Shown here one piece after another: positions 7,959 to 14,789 of a DNA stretch of 18,564 nucleotides. Both the position numbers and the translations under genes were made by a program. Numbering within the stretch: the stretch's first letter is position 1; each line of letters begins with the position of its first letter. The notes under the pieces are model-generated. The model was not told where the DNA came from. It was given only the letters and a program-made list of their open reading frames with translations, and searched no databases. Source of the stretch: JACRPZ01 sp040758255 (lineage in GTDB: Bacteria; Nitrospirota; Thermodesulfovibrionia; UBA6902); NCBI GenBank assembly GCA_040758255.1, contig JBFLVX010000031.1, positions 1-18,564 of the forward strand, written 5' to 3'.

Positions 7959-7986
7959 CTTATGATTTTTACTCTGCTTTTGTCAA
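7959..7986 (-). promoter_or_regulatory. Candidate promoter of the arsR-type gene
   Basis: Minus-strand TTGACA (7986-7981, perfect -35) and CATAAG (7964-7959, 4/6 match) with a 16-base spacer. Transcription would start near 7952, about 15 bases before the TTG start codon. A GTTTAAAC palindrome (7951-7958) sits at the expected start point. Confidence 0.45.
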
Positions 7987-8017
7987 GAGGAACTTTCAGG
8001 TATTTGTAACTATACGC

Positions 8018-8035
8018 AAATATTTAACAATATTG
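8018..8035. promoter_or_regulatory. Possible operator dyad overlapping the GT2 promoter
   Basis: An AT-rich dyad, CAAATATT, TAAC, then AATATTG, ends inside the -35 box of the GT2 promoter. A second small dyad (CACAG-5-CTGTG, 8040-8054 area) lies in the spacer between -35 and -10. ArsR-family repressors often bind AT-rich dyads over -35/-10. The link to the neighbouring regulator is inference. Confidence 0.3.
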
Positions 8036-8061
8036 ACACCACAGAGGTGCTGTGTTATAGT
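8033..8061 (+). promoter_or_regulatory. Strong sigma70-type promoter for the GT2-led gene cluster
   Basis: TTGACA (8033-8038, perfect) and TATAGT (8056-8061, 5/6) with the ideal 17-base spacer. Transcription would start near 8068, giving a leader of about 48 bases before ATG 8116. It is the best promoter match in the window and lies between the divergent arsR-type gene and the glycosyltransferase gene. Confidence 0.7.
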
Positions 8062-8115
8062 TCTTAAACTGAAAAACCCTCTGTTTTTACAACTAAAACA
8101 CTAAGGATCTGTGGA

Positions 8116-9636
8116 ATGCTTCTTTATTTATTTTTAGCGGTATATTTTATTATTCTTATCACTGTCTTTATGTATTCCGCACACCGTTATCATATGGTGT
8201 ATCTCTATTACAAGCATCAGAAAGACAAACCGATATTCTCAGGGAGATTGGACCCTCTGCCCAGAGTTACCGTGCAGCTTCCTCTATATAATGAGATGTA
8301 TGTTGTCAGGAGGCTGATTGAAGCGTCCTGCAATATTGATTATCCGAAAGAGTTGCTTGATATACAAGTCCTTGATGATTCAACAGATGAAACAACTGTT
8401 ATCGCCCAAAAATGCGTTAAAGAATTTAAGGATAAAGGGTTTGATATAAACTATGTACACCGTGAAAACAGGGAAGGCTTCAAGGGCGGCGCTCTTGCGG
8501 ACGGACTCAAGACTGCAAAAGGCGAGTTTATCGCGGTCTTTGATGCGGACTTTCTTCCTTCGAAAGACATGATCCATAAAGCCATTCATTACTTTTCAGA
8601 TAAATCCGTAGGCATGGTGCAGACGAGATGGAGTTACCTGAATAGAGACTATTCACTATTGACCAGAATTCAGGCAATTATGCTTGACGGCCACTTTGTA
8701 ATAGAGCATACAGCAAGAAACTGGTCAGGCAGATTTTTCAACTTTAATGGAACAGCTGGCATTTGGAGAAAAGAAGCCATAGAGAGCTCAGGAGGATGGC
8801 AGAATGATACGCTTACAGAGGATCTGGATTTAAGCTACCGATCACAGCTTCAGGGGTGGAAATTCATTTTCTTAAAAGATGAATTGTCGCCCTCTGAGAT
8901 CCCGGTTGAAATAAACGGATTTAAGAGCCAGCAGCACAGATGGGCAAAGGGGTCCATACAGACCGCAAAGAAATTGCTGCCCGCGATATTAAAGAGTAAA
9001 CTTCCTCTGAAGGTGAAGATTGAAGCTTTTTTTCATCTTACAAACAATCTCTCCTATCTTCTTATGTTAATGCTCTCGGTATTGATGTACCCTTCAATGG
9101 TTGCAAGGATTAATGTTGGGTGGTTCCGCATGATAATAACAGACGTGCCTTTCCTGCTGGTAGCAACGGTAGGCATCTCATTTTTTTATGCCTGTTCGCA
9201 GAAAGAGGCGTATAAAGACTGGAAGTCAAGGCTGATTTATATGCCCATGCTGATGTCCCTGGGCATAGGGCTCTCCGTTAACAATTCAAAAGCAGTGTTA
9301 GAGGCGCTATTCAACAGGAAGACTGAATTTGAACGTACGCCAAAGTTCAGTATACAGGCCAGGAAAGACAGGTGGGCCGGCAAAAAATACAGAGGCGGGA
9401 TAAGCCTTCTCTCAATCATTGAACTGCTTCTCGGCATCTACTTTACATTCAACATTTACTTTGCATTTATAAATAAAGTCTATATCTCCATCCCGTTTCT
9501 GATGATTTTTCAGATAGGTTATTTTTACGTTGCTTTTTTCTCTTTTTTTCAGCTATTATGGGGTCGTATAATTTCGAGGAGGCTTATTCGTCTGGAAGCC
9601 GCTAAAAGAAGCGGTGAAGATATAATTACTGTATAA
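8116..9636 (+). CDS. Processive family 2 glycosyltransferase, cellulose/mannan synthase-like, membrane-bound
   Basis: A 506-residue inner-membrane enzyme expected to polymerise or transfer sugar from a nucleotide-sugar donor on the cytoplasmic face. The N-terminal helix (3-20) is followed by a GT-A catalytic domain: QLPLYNE (54-60), DD (87-88), DAD (143-145, metal/nucleotide binding), TED (234-236, catalytic base) and Q272-Q-H-R-W276. D,D,D,QxxRW marks processive GT2 enzymes such as cellulose, mannan and hyaluronan synthases. Several membrane helices follow (about 305-385 and 415-485). It lacks a PilZ domain, so direct c-di-GMP control as in BcsA is unlikely. AAGGA lies 8 bases before ATG. 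First gene behind the strong promoter. Overall layout is closest to CslA-like glucomannan synthases; the product cannot be read from sequence. Confidence 0.9.
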   Translation: MLLYLFLAVYFIILITVFMYSAHRYHMVYLYYKHQKDKPIFSGRLDPLPRVTVQLPLYNEMYVVRRLIEASCNIDYPKELLDIQVLDDSTDETTVIAQKCVKEFKDKGFDINYVHRENREGFKGGALADGLKTAKGEFIAVFDADFLPSKDMIHKAIHYFSDKSVGMVQTRWSYLNRDYSLLTRIQAIMLDGHFVIEHTARNWSGRFFNFNGTAGIWRKEAIESSGGWQNDTLTEDLDLSYRSQLQGWKFIFLKDELSPSEIPVEINGFKSQQHRWAKGSIQTAKKLLPAILKSKLPLKVKIEAFFHLTNNLSYLLMLMLSVLMYPSMVARINVGWFRMIITDVPFLLVATVGISFFYACSQKEAYKDWKSRLIYMPMLMSLGIGLSVNNSKAVLEALFNRKTEFERTPKFSIQARKDRWAGKKYRGGISLLSIIELLLGIYFTFNIYFAFINKVYISIPFLMIFQIGYFYVAFFSFFQLLWGRIISRRLIRLEAAKRSGEDIITV

Positions 9637-9673
9637 TTATTTTTCTAAAAAAAAGGGATAAGAGGAGGGAAGC

Positions 9674-10648
9674 ATGAGCAAAAAGATTTTAATAGTTTTT
9701 TTTATATCGGCCTTTAGCGTAGCTTTTTTATCCGGCAATGCCTTTTCAGCCTGGACACAGGCAAAGGGACATTCTTACAATCAGTTGACCTTCAGCTACT
9801 ATGACACCACTGAAAAATTCACAACAATTGAACACGATGATGAAGGTGCAATCCTTGATATATATGGTGATGTACACAAGGAGGAACAGGAAGCATTTGT
9901 ATCAAAGAAGATCACATATTATGGCGAGTATGGAATTACGGATAAGCTCACGGTCTTTACTTCAATCCCTTACGACTGGCAGAAGTCCAATGATGCCTTA
10001 AAATTTGCAGGAGAAAGAGGTCCAAGCGGAGTCGGGGATATAAATATCGGATTAAGACACAGCCTTGCGGGCAATCTCTTCGGCACAGGCATGCTTATGT
10101 CTGTCCAGGGGCAAGTAAAGATACCGGAAGCGTACGATTATGGAAATCCCTTGACACACTTAAGCCTCGGAAACGGCCAGTACGATGCAACATTAGCGCT
10201 TTTGTTCGGCAAAGGTTTTAATAAGGGTTATGGATGGGCGAATATAGGTTACAATTTCCGGTTCGAAAATGATGAATTTGATCCCATGACCTTTGACCCG
10301 GGCGATGAGGTTAAAATCTCTTTTGGCGGTGGATACCCGATCACTTCACGGTTATCCATAAGAGGTATTGTGGCATGGACAAAGTCAGTTGGAAATGCCT
10401 CTGTCTCGGAAGAACTTATAAGAGAGAACTATAAGTACGGCGGGTTTGCAGCGCATGGAGATGTTGTTCTGATAAAAGATACATTAAGCATTGAAGCAGA
10501 TTCCTTAAGCGCGGGGGTGAGTCTGGCATTTAACATTACTCCGCAGATACAGACAGTGCTCTCATACGACAGGACCCTTGGACCATTTGGGGCCAAAGAC
10601 ACTGCTCTCGGCAATACTTACGGTATAGCACTGGTTTACATGCATTAG
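9674..10648 (+). CDS. Outer-membrane beta-barrel protein (Phenol_MetA_deg / transporter-like)
   Basis: A 324-residue protein with a clear signal peptide: charged start (MSKK), hydrophobic core, and probable cleavage at AFSA-W (26/27). The mature part shows alternating amphipathic strands with aromatic girdles (NQLTFSYYD, LTVFTSIPYDW, DINIGLRHSL, WANIGYNFRFE, IQTVLSYDRTL) and ends in GIALVYMH, as expected of a barrel. The PSGVGDINIGLRH stretch is typical of the loosely named MetA-pathway phenol-degradation barrel family, a name that should not be read as function. A strong ribosome binding site (GAGGAGGGA) precedes ATG 9674. It lies 37 bases after the GT2 gene and is probably cotranscribed, so export or display of the glycan product is a reasonable guess. 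Confidence 0.82.
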   Translation: MSKKILIVFFISAFSVAFLSGNAFSAWTQAKGHSYNQLTFSYYDTTEKFTTIEHDDEGAILDIYGDVHKEEQEAFVSKKITYYGEYGITDKLTVFTSIPYDWQKSNDALKFAGERGPSGVGDINIGLRHSLAGNLFGTGMLMSVQGQVKIPEAYDYGNPLTHLSLGNGQYDATLALLFGKGFNKGYGWANIGYNFRFENDEFDPMTFDPGDEVKISFGGGYPITSRLSIRGIVAWTKSVGNASVSEELIRENYKYGGFAAHGDVVLIKDTLSIEADSLSAGVSLAFNITPQIQTVLSYDRTLGPFGAKDTALGNTYGIALVYMH

Positions 10649-10684
10649 AATCTTTTATAGAAAGCGGTATTTCTGTAATATGGG

Positions 10685-10719
10685 AATTGCGATGCTTCGG
10701 CATCGCAATTTCAGTTTTT
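10685..10719 (+). terminator. UUCG-capped stem-loop after the barrel gene, terminator or attenuator
   Basis: A perfect 11-base-pair stem (AATTGCGATGC with GCATCGCAATT, 10685-10710) closes on a TTCG tetraloop, an unusually stable RNA cap. A T5 run follows at 10715-10719 after a 4-base gap. This may terminate partly; the next gene starts 8 bases later, so it could set lower expression of the downstream TPR/GT-C genes. Confidence 0.6.
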
Positions 10720-10726
10720 AAGGATA

Positions 10727-11335
10727 ATGAAAAAAAAGTTCTTTCCCCTGCTGATAGTAGGTTGTCTGCTGCTTATATCATCTCTTTATATCCTTCAGCA
10801 CAAACATACGCTGGAGGCTGTCTTCTATCAGGCGTTAAAACAGCCTGACAAAGCCATTGATGAATTTAAAAAAGCCGTGGAATCTAACCCGAGAGATGCC
10901 TATTCCTTTTACCAGTTAGGTTTGATGTATAAAGAGCGGAAAGAATTTGATAATGCCGAAGATGTTTACAAAAGACTGCTGAATATATTCCCAGAACATC
11001 CGGATGCCAATTATGATTTAGGTTATCTATACAGAGAAAAGGGCATGTATGACATGGCTCTGGCACAGTATGAAAAGGCCCTGAAGATAAATCCTGGCAG
11101 CGTTTATGTCCACTATGATCTGGCATATATTTACAAGGAAAGCGGCAGATATGATGATGCCCTGAAAGAGTACAGAAAAGCTCTGGAGATTGACCCGGCT
11201 TACCCGTATGCGCTCTGGGATATTGCTGCTCTTTATGAGGAGATGGGGATGGAGGAGAAGGCTGAAGAAGGATTGAGGCATTATCACGAAATGACAGATT
11301 GCAGCTTCAGGAGATTCTGGAACTGCCTCGACTAA
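10727..11335 (+). CDS. Membrane-anchored TPR protein
   Basis: A 202-residue protein with an N-terminal signal anchor (about 6-24, after MKKK) and then four to five classical 34-residue TPR units: KAIDEFKKAVESNPRDAYSFYQLG, NAEDVYKRLLNIFPEHPDANYDLG, MALAQYEKALKINPGSVYVHYDLA, DALKEYRKALEIDPAYPYALWDIA. The TPRs face the periplasm if the anchor is a normal type II signal anchor. TPR proteins of this shape are frequent beside GT-C enzymes and exopolysaccharide machinery, acting as scaffolds. AAGGAT lies 3 bases from ATG 10727. Its stop codon abuts the GTG start of the next gene, so the two are translationally linked. The C-terminus has two Cys residues (DCSFRRFWNCLD). Confidence 0.88.
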   Translation: MKKKFFPLLIVGCLLLISSLYILQHKHTLEAVFYQALKQPDKAIDEFKKAVESNPRDAYSFYQLGLMYKERKEFDNAEDVYKRLLNIFPEHPDANYDLGYLYREKGMYDMALAQYEKALKINPGSVYVHYDLAYIYKESGRYDDALKEYRKALEIDPAYPYALWDIAALYEEMGMEEKAEEGLRHYHEMTDCSFRRFWNCLD

Positions 11336-13315
11336 GTGAACTCTTTACAATATATAATAATAAATCTTGCCCTATTCTCCTCATGGTTTCTCTTTCTTGT
11401 TAAAAAGAAAGATGCCCTCTCATTTGTCGACAGGCTCATAGGCGCTTTTATCCTGGGACTGGCACAGATAATAGCTACGGAGATGCTGTTAGGCATACTC
11501 TTCAAACAGTTGTATGCAGCCCCTCTTTTTATACTCAATTTCATTCTCTCATCATCTGTGTTTATAACCGCTTCAGGCGGAAGAAATGTTTTCTCCGATG
11601 CTTGCGATGAAATAAGATCTGAAACCGGGCGTATTTTTAAAGTAATAAATAATGACCGAGTGCTTCTCTTTATTTTCGGTGTATTTCTTGCGTCAGTATG
11701 CTGGGTGATATGCCTCGGTTATCTCTTCCCGTCATACGCATGGGACGCCCTCTGGTACCATCTTCCCATGGTCGGCTACATAATGCAGAGCGGCGCTATT
11801 GAAGAGACCTATACACCATGGTTCATTGATCAGTTCATCAATATATTCCCGAAAAATACAGAACTCTTCTTCCTCTGGAACACCATCTTTTTAAAGAGCG
11901 ATGTAATAGTAGATCTAAGTCAGCTCCTTTTTACGATAATCGGGGTTGTGACAGTATACAGCATGGCATTAAAGCTCAAGATCGGGGATAAGTACGCGCT
12001 CTACTCTTCGCTCCTCTTCTTCTTTACCCCGATAATGATCCTACAGTCCACAACCAATTATGTAGATGTCGCAATATCCGTTCTTTTTTTAATCTCTGTA
12101 AACTTTCTTATATCGAGCCCCGAAGATAATGAAGGAGAGGCGTACTTCAGAAGATGGCCTCTTCTCCTTTCAGGGATCGCAGCCGGAATTCTTTTAGGCT
12201 CAAAGGGGTCAGGCCCTCTCTTCATTGCAATCCTGTCACTTGCTATTTTATTAAGGATGTTTATAAAGCGATTCCGTCTCTTCAACCGTCTTGTGCCTTC
12301 AAACAACAGAAATCTCATCAGGCATGGCCTCATATCTTACCTTCTCTATTTTTTGTTTCCTGCTATTCTGTTTGGAAGCTACTGGTATATAAAGAACTGG
12401 CTCTTATACGGCAATCCCGTATATCCGATGGAGATATCTGTCACAGGGATAACGATCTTCAAAGGGCTTTACGGCGGAATAATTGACCCTTCTCCTGAGG
12501 TCTTAAATAACCTCTCCCCCCTGAAGAAGCTCATATACGTCTGGGAAGAGAGGGTGAAGTATTATCTATACGATTCGAGGTTCAGCGGTTTCGGCCCCAT
12601 ATGGTTTATCCTCTTTCTGCCGGCCATTCTCTTTTCAACTGTTCTGACGATAAAAAGAAGAGAGCGTAATTACCTATTCATAGGCATAATTCTCATTCTT
12701 ACTTTCATCCTTTATCCGAGGAACTGGAACACAAGATATGTCATTTTCATAGTCGGCCTCGGTGCGCTATCTTTTGGGATGACGCTCGAATATTTTAAAG
12801 AAAGGGAGAATATTCTCAAAACCCTTGCGCTCCTGCTTGCAGCTTATACAGCTCTTGTCTCAAACTCGCCGTGTGTTATGCCTGAGAAGATAAAAGAGTT
12901 TGTTCGCCTGCCTGCGGAAGAGCGCACAATAGCCAGACTCGCCCCCTTTAATATAGATATGCACGCCAAACAGGAATATGGATACTGGATATGGATAAGA
13001 AAAAACATATCGGAGTGGGATACCCTTGCTTACACTTTTGAGCCGCTCTTCCACTCACCTTTATGGAATGGCGGGTTCTCAAGCAGGATAGTGAGCTTAA
13101 AGTCCGATACTTACCCTCAATGGCTGAAGAGCCTTCAGGAGAATAATGTAACATACATCTTAATCAGGACAAGGTCAGCAGAGGATGAATGGATAGAAAA
13201 AGATGCGGAAGCCCTTAAAAGCCTCTGGTGGGTAAAGGGAACAACACAAAGATATGAAACTGTTTATTCCGATAAAAACTACAAGATAGTAAGATTTAAA
13301 AAGGCGGAAGGATGA
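11336..13315 (+). CDS. GT-C membrane glycosyltransferase, family 39-like
   Basis: A 659-residue polytopic membrane protein with about ten or more hydrophobic helices through residue 510 and a hydrophilic C-terminal domain (about 520-659) likely outside the cytoplasm. The loop after an early helix reads YAWDALWYHLPMVGYI (about 134-149); an acidic residue in this first external loop is the GT-C catalytic signature, and the WD...YH.P pattern is typical of ArnT/PMT-like family 39 proteins. GT-C enzymes use polyprenyl-phosphate sugars as donors, so a DPM1-like GT2 two genes downstream is a natural supplier. The GTG start directly follows the previous stop codon, with no strong ribosome binding site, so expression likely depends on coupling. 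The acceptor (lipid, protein or glycan) is unknown. Confidence 0.85.
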   Translation: MNSLQYIIINLALFSSWFLFLVKKKDALSFVDRLIGAFILGLAQIIATEMLLGILFKQLYAAPLFILNFILSSSVFITASGGRNVFSDACDEIRSETGRIFKVINNDRVLLFIFGVFLASVCWVICLGYLFPSYAWDALWYHLPMVGYIMQSGAIEETYTPWFIDQFINIFPKNTELFFLWNTIFLKSDVIVDLSQLLFTIIGVVTVYSMALKLKIGDKYALYSSLLFFFTPIMILQSTTNYVDVAISVLFLISVNFLISSPEDNEGEAYFRRWPLLLSGIAAGILLGSKGSGPLFIAILSLAILLRMFIKRFRLFNRLVPSNNRNLIRHGLISYLLYFLFPAILFGSYWYIKNWLLYGNPVYPMEISVTGITIFKGLYGGIIDPSPEVLNNLSPLKKLIYVWEERVKYYLYDSRFSGFGPIWFILFLPAILFSTVLTIKRRERNYLFIGIILILTFILYPRNWNTRYVIFIVGLGALSFGMTLEYFKERENILKTLALLLAAYTALVSNSPCVMPEKIKEFVRLPAEERTIARLAPFNIDMHAKQEYGYWIWIRKNISEWDTLAYTFEPLFHSPLWNGGFSSRIVSLKSDTYPQWLKSLQENNVTYILIRTRSAEDEWIEKDAEALKSLWWVKGTTQRYETVYSDKNYKIVRFKKAEG

Positions 13316-13467
13316 AGGCAGAAGGCAGGAAAGATATATATTTCATTTTGTACTTAACAATTGCGCTGATACTGGCTGTGATATATTTCACAGTCCCTGA
13401 GAGAGCATTATTCATTGAGAATCAATTAAAATGGTGGAAAGAGATGTGGGAAGTTATAGTTTCTTGA
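13312..13467 (+). CDS. 51-residue single-pass membrane miniprotein
   Basis: ATG 13312 overlaps the GT-C stop by 4 bases (ATGA) and the frame runs to TGA 13465-13467. The product has a basic start (MKAEGRKD), one hydrophobic helix (about residues 9-27), then FTVPERALFIENQLKWWKEMWEVIVS. The PER motif and Trp-rich amphipathic tail look conserved rather than random, and the coupled position between two glycosyltransferases argues for a real gene. I do not recognise a named family. A subunit or membrane adaptor for one of the flanking enzymes is a guess. Confidence 0.65.
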   Translation: MKAEGRKDIYFILYLTIALILAVIYFTVPERALFIENQLKWWKEMWEVIVS

Positions 13468-13485
13468 TGCGAATATAAGAAAAGC

Positions 13486-14202
13486 ATGAAAAATGACAAG
13501 AAAATAGCCGTAATAATACCGGTGCTTAACGAAGAGAAGACTCTGCCGCTTGTTCTCAAAGATATTCCAGCGGGTCTTATAAATGAAGTCGTTGTCGTTG
13601 ACAACGGAAGCAGCGACAGAACTCCTCAGATAGCAAAGGAATTGGGCGCGACCGTAATATCCGAATCAAAACGGGGTTACGGTTATCCCTGTCTTAAAGG
13701 AATTGAATATCTTAAGGCAAAGAACCCTGATATTGTGGTCTTTCTTGACGGCAATTACAGTGACTATCCGGATGAAATTAATAGGCTTATTGAACCTATG
13801 ATAAGAGAGGATTATGATCTTGTGTTAGGCTCAAGGGTGATGGGAAAAGCTCAGAAGGGGGCGCTTCGTTTTCCAGTACGTTTCGGCAACTTGCTTGCAA
13901 CGACTTTGATAAGCATCTTTTACGGGTTCAAATACACTGACCTCGGCCCGTTCAGGGCGATAAAGTTTAATAAACTCCTGCAGCTTGATATGAATGACAA
14001 CCTCGGCTGGACTGTTGAGATGCAGGCAAAAGCCGTCAAATGCGGGCTGAAGATAAAAGAAGTGCCGGTAAGTTACCGTATGGGAACCGGCAAGTCAAAA
14101 TTTACAGGAAATATAAAAGGCATATTCATAATAGGTTGGAGGATCTTAAGAGCCGTATTTAAGAACATCTTATTCTCTCCAAGGGAAATTGTCAGATTAT
14201 GA
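13486..14202 (+). CDS. DPM1-like family 2 glycosyltransferase (polyprenyl-phosphate sugar synthase type)
   Basis: A 238-residue soluble or peripheral GT-A enzyme. It opens with VIIPVLNEEKTLPLVL (9-24), has VVVVDNGSSDRT (35-46), RGYGYPCLKGIEYLK (63-77) and FLDGNYSDYPDEI (86-98), and the RxMGTGKSKFTGNIKG stretch near the C-terminus shared with dolichyl/polyprenyl-phosphate mannose or glucose synthases. The expected acidic pair is D88-G-N90, so the second Asp of DxD is Asn; several members of this subfamily seem to tolerate that, relying on the later D of YSD. No C-terminal membrane helices are present. It follows the miniprotein by 18 bases and overlaps the SemiSWEET by 4 (ATGA). Likely role: loading sugar on a lipid carrier for the GT-C enzyme. 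Confidence 0.87.
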   Translation: MKNDKKIAVIIPVLNEEKTLPLVLKDIPAGLINEVVVVDNGSSDRTPQIAKELGATVISESKRGYGYPCLKGIEYLKAKNPDIVVFLDGNYSDYPDEINRLIEPMIREDYDLVLGSRVMGKAQKGALRFPVRFGNLLATTLISIFYGFKYTDLGPFRAIKFNKLLQLDMNDNLGWTVEMQAKAVKCGLKIKEVPVSYRMGTGKSKFTGNIKGIFIIGWRILRAVFKNILFSPREIVRL

Positions 14203-14459
14203 ATATAAATTTTACAGCTATAGTCGGCTTAATTGCCGGAGCATTTACGACCATCTCTTTATTGCCTCAAGTCATGAAAACCATAAAAACAAGAGAGACA
14301 AAAGATATTTCAATGGCGATGTATATTATCCTAATATCAGGCATGGCGCTATGGATAATCTACGGCATATTAATTGAAGCTCCCCCGGTGATTTTAGCTA
14401 ACGCGTTCAGTCTGCTTTTTGCGTTGATTGTGTTAATCTTCAAAATCAAATACGGTTAA
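14199..14459 (+). CDS. SemiSWEET-type small sugar transporter (PQ-loop family)
   Basis: An 86-residue protein with three membrane helices (about 5-24, 38-58, 63-82), the size of bacterial SemiSWEETs, which dimerise to move mono- or disaccharides down a gradient. The PQ motif is in TTISLLPQVMKTIKTRETKDIS (residues 23-24 are PQ) and the end LWIIYGILIEAPPVILANAFSLLFALIVLIFKIKYG follows family layout, including the conserved Asn (N68) of the third helix. Start ATG 14199 overlaps the DPM1-like gene by 4 bases. Location inside a glycosyltransferase operon suggests a sugar related to the glycan, but substrate cannot be deduced. Confidence 0.9.
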   Translation: MNINFTAIVGLIAGAFTTISLLPQVMKTIKTRETKDISMAMYIILISGMALWIIYGILIEAPPVILANAFSLLFALIVLIFKIKYG

Positions 14460-14464
14460 GCGGT

Positions 14465-14782
14465 ATGAGAAACAAACGCCCTTTTCGGGTTAAAAACGCC
14501 AAGTCTGTTGCAGATATTGTGAAAGAGCTGAAGAAGAGCAGTTCATTCTCCGACAATTACAGACAGCAATCACTAAAAATCCACGGTCTCATCTGCGCCA
14601 AATGCGGACGTGAGTTTGATCTCAAAAATCAGAACCTTCTGACCGTTCACCATAAAGACGGGAATCACAGCAATAATCCTCCTGATGGATCAAACTGGGA
14701 AAATCTCTGCGCATATTGTCATGAAGATGAACACAGCAGAGGTTTGTTAGGGGATTATTTAAGCTTCGAAAAAAAAGAATAG
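14465..14782 (+). CDS. yajD: YajD-like HNH nuclease-family protein
   Basis: A 105-residue protein with a compact HNH fold: zinc ligands C44-x2-C47 (CAKC) and C82-x2-C85 (CAYC), the core LTVHHKDGNHSNNPPDGSNWENLCAYCHEDEHS (59-91) with HH at 62-63 and terminal His at 86/90. This core closely follows E. coli YajD (TVHHIDHDHTNNPEDGSNWELLCLYCH). YajD has no established cellular role. It starts 5 bases after the SemiSWEET and is probably at the end of the same transcript; its stop is only 7 bases from the convergent cysE-cysS stop, leaving no room for an independent terminator. Confidence 0.9.
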   Translation: MRNKRPFRVKNAKSVADIVKELKKSSSFSDNYRQQSLKIHGLICAKCGREFDLKNQNLLTVHHKDGNHSNNPPDGSNWENLCAYCHEDEHSRGLLGDYLSFEKKE

Positions 14783-14789
14783 CTGTCTC

